From contig OX485805.1 of NCBI GenBank assembly GCA_950295325.1, positions 18,403,501 through 18,467,500 on the forward strand: a stretch of 64,000 bases of DNA, written 5' to 3'. Within the stretch, counting starts at the first letter, position 1. Every line of letters starts with the position of its first letter. The position numbers and the translations under genes were made by a program. Of the stretch, positions 56,804-64,000 are shown one piece after another. Below the pieces are notes generated by a model. The model had not been told where the DNA came from. It worked only from the letters and a program-made list of their open reading frames with translations, and made no database searches. The DNA is from Polytrichum commune. Its lineage: Eukaryota > Streptophyta > Polytrichopsida > Polytrichales > Polytrichaceae.

Positions 56804-59800
56804 ATGGGTGCTGCTACAATGTATAGAAAGGGTTTGAAGCCCTGCACTGGAAGACTTTCAGAGTTATACTCGCGGAGGTTGTTCCCATTATGTTATTCCA
56901 TATTTCCAGATTTGTCTTTGTCTTTGTTATCCAAAGAATCGCTGTATGCACGTAGTTTATCTTCACGATTTAGCAGGGATGCACACATGGTGGTGGGAAC
57001 CCGGGGGCTGAACCATTTATGCAAAGCGGTGGCTCTGTTGCAAAGGCGCGAGCCCTCATTTTCTTCGCAATCCAGGCAGACTTATCAATCCATTGACTTG
57101 ATACCCAACACAACCTCGAGTTCTTTCCTTCTTAGACCTCAACGCTTGCTTCAGGTACAAGCCCCGAAAAGGTGCTTAAACTTTCCAAATGAAGGATTGC
57201 TACGAATGTCTGGGTCACCTCCTATAAGGTGGATTAGTGGAGAGCATGGTACGGACGAGAAAAATCAAGTAGCCATTTCTCCTTTGTTAGGAGGTGGTGG
57301 GGAGAATGACAAAGGAGGTGAACGAGTACTCGCCTGTGATGGAGGCGGTGAGGAGGACGAGGACAATGAAGAGCAAAGTATGCTACATGTGGCTGCCTCT
57401 GGTGGTGAACATGATGAGAGATCAGATGAGAAAGAGAAACTCCATGAAGGAAAAGAGGATTCTGTATTCTTAACTAAAAAGGCACAGTTTAAGAAGGTAT
57501 ATGAAGAACGTCTGGTGAAATGGGAGGATGTGCAAATCACATTGGAGGAATTTCCACATTATTTGAGGTGTGTGGACTTTTTTCACTGTGAGTTAGTCTC
57601 TACATGGTTACCTTGTCGCAAGTTGGGAACATAGAAAATGATGATTACTACTTTCCCATGAGCTTGAAAACTCTTTCTGCTGTCTGTGATGCTGCTTGTT
57701 ATAAGTTTGTGCTAAGTTGTCTAAATGGATGTGTGATGGCAGTGATACCACACGGGACCTATTAATTGATTGTGCAGCAGCACATCTACGGCAACCGAAG
57801 TATGCAGAATATGGTTCAGGCTTACCCTCTTCCAGTCGTCGCATTTGCCTCCGCGGTCCAGCAGGTGCGCATCTGTTATAGTCTGGTTACTTGAAAGAGT
57901 TCTCAAAAATTCAAATATATTTCTTTTTCTCTGTTTCTATTTTAAATCTTCACAAATCCCTCTTGTGGGAAGGACCTCCAGACGATGTTTTTTTTGCCAA
58001 ACTTGAAAGTCCAGTGATTATTCTGGAAACTACTCTATGGTTTGACAAAATGGCTACATTCCAAGTAAAGCCTAGAAGAAACTATCTGGGCACATGTATC
58101 GGTCTGCTTTTGTCGAAATTGGATGTAGGCATCAGGTTTAAGGGAAGTGCATTGCCAATATTGGATTTTTAATCCAAAATCAGTTCAAGTGTGTCATGTA
58201 CTGCACACATCACAACATAGTCCACTCTGGTTGTAGAATTCACACAGCAGGCGCACACAATTTTCCACATTATATGTTCTCTCTTGGGCTTTAAATGTAT
58301 CACGAGTGTTATAGTCTGGCTGTATTTCTCTGATTTTAAACACTAACAGGTTCTGTAAATCTCATAGCTGTGTTTCTTTTGTTTTGTTGGTGCAGGTACA
58401 CAGCTACACCAGGAAAGGTTGGTGGAGGCACTAGCACATCATCTTAAAGCTTCCTTTCTTGTGTTGGACAGCGCCACTCTGGCTCCCCATGTATGTTCAG
58501 TTTGCCTTATGCTATTCAACCTCATATGTAGTTGAAATTCATGGTCGCACTCAACCTTCTTTGGTTCTTTTTTTAAAGTATAAGGAGGGATAAGGTGCAT
58601 TCATGACAACCATAACCACAACCACAACCACTCTTACTCGGTCAACTACTAAACAAGGTGTAGTTGAGAGTGGTTGTGATGGTTGTAGTTTACTTTCTTT
58701 GTTTTAAGACTAGTTGTAGCCGCTATGTGGCACTGGGAGAGAACCTCAAGGCCAAAGCCAGGGAGAAGGTTCTAGGAGGGAATTACTCTCACACAAATGT
58801 TCTTTAGAATTCATGAAATGTTTGTCCCCGCTCTACTTATTTCACCAATAGGAGGAAGAATAATTGAGGTCAAATCTACTCAATGTAGTTGTGGTTGAAA
58901 TTGGGCTTGGACTACAACCACAACCACCCAAGTAATGTGTGTAAATGTCCCTTTTTGTGGCTTCAGAGTTTGAAGTGTTTGATGCTTGGAGCGTGGTTGT
59001 AATTTGTATTGTTTTGTTGGTTTTGTGGTTTCACTTCTGTTCTATCATACTTTCTGGGTTTCAAGTTTTAAAATGGGAGAATACTGGAAAATGGAACAAA
59101 AACTATTTTGCAGGACTATGGTGCTCAGGAGCTCTCTTCTTCATCGAACTTAGATGACTCGGATTCGGAAGCCAGTCATGCTGATAGTGGATCAGAATGC
59201 AGTGATGATGAGGAAGAAGAGGATTCATTGGAAAAATTGAGAGAAGGGCGTGATTTTAAAGTGGATGTTTTGCTTGAGATGGCTGCCAATACAGTGGTTC
59301 ATAATGTTGAAGCTCATCGGGAGCAGGCATACTTGAAGGTAATTGTTCAACTCATACTTGATTTGTACAATTTATCCATGCTTCCTAAACCCTAAATTGG
59401 GGAAGGGTTATACATATTGCCAAGATGACATCCTGAGTTATCAGTGCATGTGCATAGAAACAGTTTTGAATCTTGTTCCCTATACAAATGTCCTGGTGTT
59501 TTGTTTCCTATTGTTCCCTATTGTATGTTTTCTTTCTCCAAAATGGAATGGAGCAAGCTACTGGGCTTATTGCGATATTTTGTATTCCAGATGGAGAAAT
59601 TCTTCACATTGAAATTCTGTTGTAATTCTGTCTTCGTCCTTCTCAGGAGAGGATTGTGCAAGGTGGAGCGGATGAAGGACACCATGACAAGTCTGCAGTT
59701 TGGAAAGTGAAGAAAGGTAATTGCATCAGATCAACTTCTAAATTCTCCACCTCTTCACTCATTGTAGATTGGTGGCACACACCCTCTACTAGTCATCAAA

Positions 59801-62800
59801 TGCAATTCTTAAAACCTGGAGTCAGGTGATAACTTTGAGGTTTTTATTCGTTAGAATTGATCCATGTGGAGAAGTTTGTGGGAGTACATTTAAGAGCTTA
59901 CACTAGGGTTGTGAGTGTGCTTTTGCTAGTGTATCATCATTCGGGTAGGTCAGTCCATGGTGTACCATTAGTTAAGTATGTACAGATTATTTCCAGCTGT
60001 GAATTAACTGGGAGCATTTCATACTGATAAATCAACATACTGCTGTCATAGGTAAGTAAATGGCCACTTAAGGGTGTCTGCTGGGGTTCACTTTTTGAAG
60101 GTGACAGGGTAAAATATGTTGGAAGTGGTTTTAAGATCGCCAGCTTAGGCGATTTAAGGTAACCAATATCATTAAATAGTGGGCTTAAAGAGATACCTAT
60201 AACTTTTCAGCAAATTTATAAAATACAACCTATCTAGTTTTGTGACGTTTTTTTTGCAGATAATACACCTACTAAAGTAATGCACATACACTGGGATACT
60301 TGGATCAGGATTACATTAAATATATTTTGTGTCCGTAGCTCACACTCCTCGTCCATAATTACTTACTGTGGTCATGAGAACAGAGGATGGTTGAGAGTTG
60401 GCCAAAGAGGCCATGTGGTTTTAGTCCCCAAAGGTTCTCATGGCCAAGTAGGTATCGAGTTTGAGAAGCCTTACTGTGGACCCGATGGCTACAATAATGC
60501 TCAAAGTGGAATGGAAGAGCTCCAAAGGACTGAGATTGAATGGTGTTATTGTATGTTGCCTTCCTTCAAGCCTCATCAGATTCTTGCTCCTCAACCCTTA
60601 AAGGTCAAAGAGTGCTATTTGAGAATTGAGATGGCTTAAGATGAAAGTTTTTAATTCTCATGGTTAAAATGTAAACTATGAAAGCTAAATCTGAAAGCTA
60701 AATTTAACATCTTGACATGCCAAAAAAAATGTCCAAGAATTTGAATGCAAATATTCATGGACAAGTTATAGCAAGGGATTAAAAAATGAATTTGTGTCAC
60801 TGTTTAAAAATAGTTTGTATACAATACATCCTGAAAGTTGGAAAATTACACAATCATTTGTAGAAATGGCAGTGGATATAAATACTAGATATTGCACAGA
60901 ATTGTACTCTGGATTCATTCATGTAATTGGCCATATTTGCACCCTAATTTCCAAGTAATTCTTTAATCAGAGAACCTCATCAGATGATGATAGCTATTAC
61001 AAGAAGGGTTACTTTTCTTAGAAATGACTAAAGGTAAAGTTATCAATAACGAATTCATATTTCTTATCTCCAAATCCCCATCAGGGTTATTTCAACCTTT
61101 AAGGGCTAAGTGTCATCTGAGGCATATTTTTTGTAAAATTAATATCTGTTTAGTACCATTATAATGTGATGTGGTGTGACCAAATTAAAAGTACCAATAA
61201 TATACATAGAGGAGATGACCCATGTTGCCAATTGTCAGGACATTTTAATTTTAAATTAGGAGTCCCACTTTTTCTTGCCAGTTAGAGATTACTCAAGTTG
61301 TCTTCCTTTTTAGTTTCTTAGAGTCGTTAAAGGCCTGGTTTGGACATTGTAGGAATTATGTTCTGGTGACTGGTCATGAGCATTGTGAGTACAGATCAAA
61401 ACTTTTTGCTTAGTTTTTTCTTGACAACTGGTATAATTTCAAAGGTTATCTATCAATGGCATGTTTTAGTAGGCTTTAGATTGACATAATGTGTTGGATT
61501 TTTTGAATTGCAATTTTCTTTGAAATCTGAGTACAGTTGAAGCACATGATGAGATTGCAGATTTCAGTTGACTTGATGTAGTTCGCCCATTTGAGTGTTC
61601 ATAGAAACAGTCGAATCTCCTTAGTGACAACCATAATTGGGTAGTCTGAGGATCCAAATTGTGCTAGAATGGGTGTTTAGATAGAAGGTACTGTGGTTGC
61701 ATACAGTGTTGTACCTTTCTGAAATTGTGGATGTGTTAATTCAAATACCGTGTCCAGTGTTTTCTTGGAATTTTGAACATGTTCTAGCAATGGGCTCATC
61801 AATAGTCTTCCGGATTATAGAAGTAGTGTTGGTAATGCTGTTGTCTTGTTGTTGATGTCGTGAACTGCAATCATCATGTTATGACACTGGTTTATTCTGT
61901 GGTGAAACTTCAGCATGTATCATAAGTGTTGTGAACTTTTCACGATCTGGAATTGATAAACCTATAACCTGGTCTTATTTGATTCATGTGGAAACTTCTC
62001 TTGTCCCAGTATCGGACCTGGAACCAGATGACACTTCCCCAGCTGATCCTGCTGAAGAATGGCTTGCTGCTGTTGAAGCTCTTTGTGAGGTATGCGACTT
62101 TGAATAAAGGTGACCTGGATATCTGGTTCAAATAATTTGCAGTCCATTAGAAAGTGAACTTGAAACAGGTTTTTTCAACCAAAATCAGTGGAAGCTTATT
62201 GTAGTCTTGGTTCATGTTTTTGTATTAACCCTTCCAAGGATCAGGGGTATGTGTATTTGGTATATGTGACGATTTGTACAAACCCTCAACAAGTACTGAA
62301 ATAATATTTTATTTGGTCTATGATCTTTAATCCACATCTAGCACAACCCATTAAAATATATATATATATATATATATATGTGACAGCAATGATTAGATAC
62401 ATGTGGTATGTATTTGAGTCCAGGTCATTTATACAAGCTTAAACCTCCCTATAATGCAATTTACATATTTGTATGCTCGGATTTGAATTATGCATATGAT
62501 AAATGTGTCCATATTTATCAGAATTACAAGTTAGCTATATGTTTTGAGAAAGTTTATCTGTTAGAATGGATTTCAGGAGCTTGTCAATCCTGTGCATGGT
62601 GAGGCACAGGTACTCCACATTGCTATAAGCATGAAGATTAAGAATGTACTTGTGACTAAATTATGTTTCCTTTGTTTTTCTCAGAGTGTGGCGAAGTTGT
62701 ACTAATTTTTGGTGTTGAAATTAAATTCTCTTTGTAATTCTGAAGTTTTATGAGGCACATCTAGCATGGACTGGGGAAATTTCTATTTTCCAACATTTTG

Positions 62801-63031
62801 CTAGTATTTATACTTTGATGTTGTTTGTTCTAGATGTCATTGCCTACAAGACCTTTGGTGGTATACTTTCCAGATCCAAGACAATGGTTTGAGAGAGCAG
62901 TCCCATTGGAAAAAAGACAAGAGTTCCTTGAACGGGTAGAAGCAAAGTTGGATCAAATTGAGGGTCCCGTTGTTCTGATTGCCAGCCGGACAACAGAAGA
63001 GGAGGGAGATCTTGATGATAGAGCAAGACTG
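56804..63031 (+). CDS. Organelle-type AAA ATPase, N-terminal part (gene runs off the window)
   Basis: Plant AAA-type ATPase of the family that includes Arabidopsis At1g50140 and At3g19740, with a mitochondrial-type presequence. Exons in view: 56804-57567, 57743-57864, 58396-58490, 59114-59338, 59647-59716, 60101-60158, 60339-60550, 62010-62089, 62834-63031; all GT-AG, phases close, 608 codons. Residues 1-150 are Arg/Ser-rich (targeting), then an acidic linker (EEDEDNEEQ). The family's degenerate first nucleotide-binding-like domain follows: FPHYLSDTTRDLL, LRGPAGTQLHQERLVEAL and VLDSATLAPHDYG. An acidic insert comes next, then a KKGDRVKYVG and RVGQRGHVVL beta region, EALCEM, and PLVVYFPDPRQWFERAVP. 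Walker A/B of the catalytic AAA domain must lie beyond 64000. Start could also be ATG 56819 (MYRKG). No paralogue is visible here. Confidence 0.85.
58545..58956. mobile_element. MITE family M1, diverged copy lacking one end (AAA gene intron)
   Basis: Shares TAAGGAGGGA, TGCATTCATGACAACCA, ACCACAACCACAAC, AAGGTGTAGTT, GAGAGAACCTCAAG, TTCACCAATAGG and GACTACAACCACAACCAC with 41774-42257, same order and orientation. The right end TGTGTGTAAATGTCCCTT is recognisable; the left terminal repeat is lost. Confidence 0.7.
62357..62379. repeat. (TA)n microsatellite
   Basis: Eleven TA dinucleotides in an intron of the AAA ATPase gene. Confidence 0.95.
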
Positions 63032-64000
63032 GTACGACATCAAAACTCATCAAAAGTCTAGGACATACACACCTGCATAATGGCATAATTCGGTGATTAT
63101 TTGTGAGGTCATCTCTAGTTAGAGAAGCAGAATAAAGTTATCCTCTACTTCAATATAAATTTTAGTTGGGAAATGGTTGTTCTCCATGTTTGCCAAGTTT
63201 TCAGAGCATGCTTGGAGGTAGTGTGGAGGTTTGAATGTAGAACACTCTTTATTGGTTCATTGAGGATCACACTCATTTTGGCATGCTAAGAGGTCCAATA
63301 TTGAATTTTGCCTTAAAGAACCGAAATAGGTTGGTCTTCATTCAACTACATACAAACAAAGTCACATTGATTTAAATGATAAATTAGTCAATAGATAAAA
63401 CTATCCAGGGCTCAAACCTGTTTGGACACTCGCACTGAAGTAAATCTGCATCAATATTCCAACCTTGCACCACCAGCCTTTCTTATATGATTAACTATAT
63501 GAACATGCATGTGGTCTTGTTTGTTGCCAACCAGAAATCAAACTTAAAGACGTTCAGGGTGATGATTCTCTTCCTTGTCGCTTGATTTTTAAAAGTGCTG
63601 ATCTAGCTCTTGACTTTTGTCAACCTGAAGTAACTGAAGTTGTGCAATATCCAGTGTGGTTGACTGCCTGTTTCCTAGTTGGTAATCCACTCTACCAGTG
63701 TTATCCAGTCGACGATTTATCTTGATTCTGAGAGTTGAGTTTCTGACGTTGCTGATGATTAAATTGTTTTCTGTGTATCAGAAAGCCCACTTGGAAGATA
63801 TCCGTATCCGCCTGGTATTTAACCATGTCAACACCCCAATTTTTCATGTTGACATGCAAAATTCTAATGTTCATCAGTACTATGGGTGTTATAAGTAGAC
63901 GTGTAACACTATGGTGGCACACTGGTTGGAATTTCAGAATCAGAGAACATCTACGAAATGGATATTCCGAGAGTTGCTGGGCAGTGAAGATGTATATGAG
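63032..64000 (+). other. Intron or unresolved 3' continuation of the AAA gene
   Basis: After the donor at 63032 no exon could be assigned with confidence. A 33 bp segment flanked by AG and GT (63781-63813, KAHLEDIRIRL) keeps phase 0 but does not resemble the expected family sequence. Confidence 0.4.
63177..63350. mobile_element. Foldback MITE family M2, copy 3 (AAA gene intron)
   Basis: TTGTTCTCCATGTTTGCCAA, GAGCATGCTTGGAGGTAGTG, GGAGGTTTGAATGTAGAACA and GGTTCATTGAGGATCACACT match copies at 39561 and 42980. The right inverted arm is largely lost. Confidence 0.65.

Noticed and set aside
60260-60276. Extra short exon between AAA exons 6 and 7
   Set aside because: In the required phase it begins with a stop; direct joining of 60158 to 60339 keeps the frame and the expected residues.
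60280-60639. 119-codon frame that looks like an independent small gene
   Set aside because: Only 60339-60550 of it is coding, as exon 7 of the AAA ATPase; the rest is intron read in frame.
1-64000. tRNA, rRNA or snoRNA genes
   Set aside because: I looked for B-box-like GGTTCGAAT motifs with paired arms and for conserved rRNA stretches and found none; a covariance-model scan would be decisive.

Overview
This window is nuclear DNA of a land plant. It contains intron-split genes of plant type: a HEXO1-like beta-hexosaminidase, a plastid-type acetolactate synthase small subunit and an organelle-type AAA ATPase. It also contains plant LTR retrotransposons, Mutator-like elements, many small foldback elements and TTTAGGG-like motifs. 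The Tigger/jerky-type transposase and the overall mix hint at a non-flowering lineage (fern, lycophyte or bryophyte), but that is inference and no sequence here fixes it.

Layout. Positions 1-13.4 kb are a nest of mobile elements. A Ty3 retrotransposon runs off the left edge; its gag-pol frame is broken once, in integrase, and it ends in a 1.68 kb 3' LTR. Next is a deleted Ty1/copia element whose gag runs in frame into the end of RNase H, with a 266 bp 3' LTR. Then comes a Tigger-like DDE transposase pseudogene with four in-frame stops. From 13.5 to 30.4 kb there is little coding sequence: a remnant of a MULE transposase, a 287 bp inverted-repeat element, one likely small glycine-zipper membrane protein (21459-21701), several diverged tandem arrays, and long AT-rich stretches where I see nothing.

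From 30.5 to 34.7 kb (+) lies a four-exon beta-hexosaminidase gene whose last codons and 3' flank are triplicated. Converging on it, 36.2-45.7 kb (-), is a 12-exon acetolactate synthase regulatory subunit gene. Every splice phase in both models closes. Directly upstream of the latter's start, 45834-48884 is a 3.05 kb foldback Mutator-like element with 1.15 kb inverted arms and a perfect 9 bp target duplication. From 48.9 to 55 kb there are more repeats and a decayed leucine-rich-repeat receptor gene (-). From 56.8 kb to the right edge (+) is the N-terminal half of an AAA ATPase gene; its catalytic domain lies outside the window.

The genes are unrelated housekeeping functions: glycan trimming, branched-chain amino acid control, and organelle AAA function. 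They do not form a pathway. I found no new defence, immune or biosynthetic system. The most interesting content is the repeat biology: the foldback MULE that displaced the promoter of the acetolactate synthase subunit gene, a dispersed repeat family whose different modules have each been amplified into separate local arrays, and two small foldback families spread through introns.
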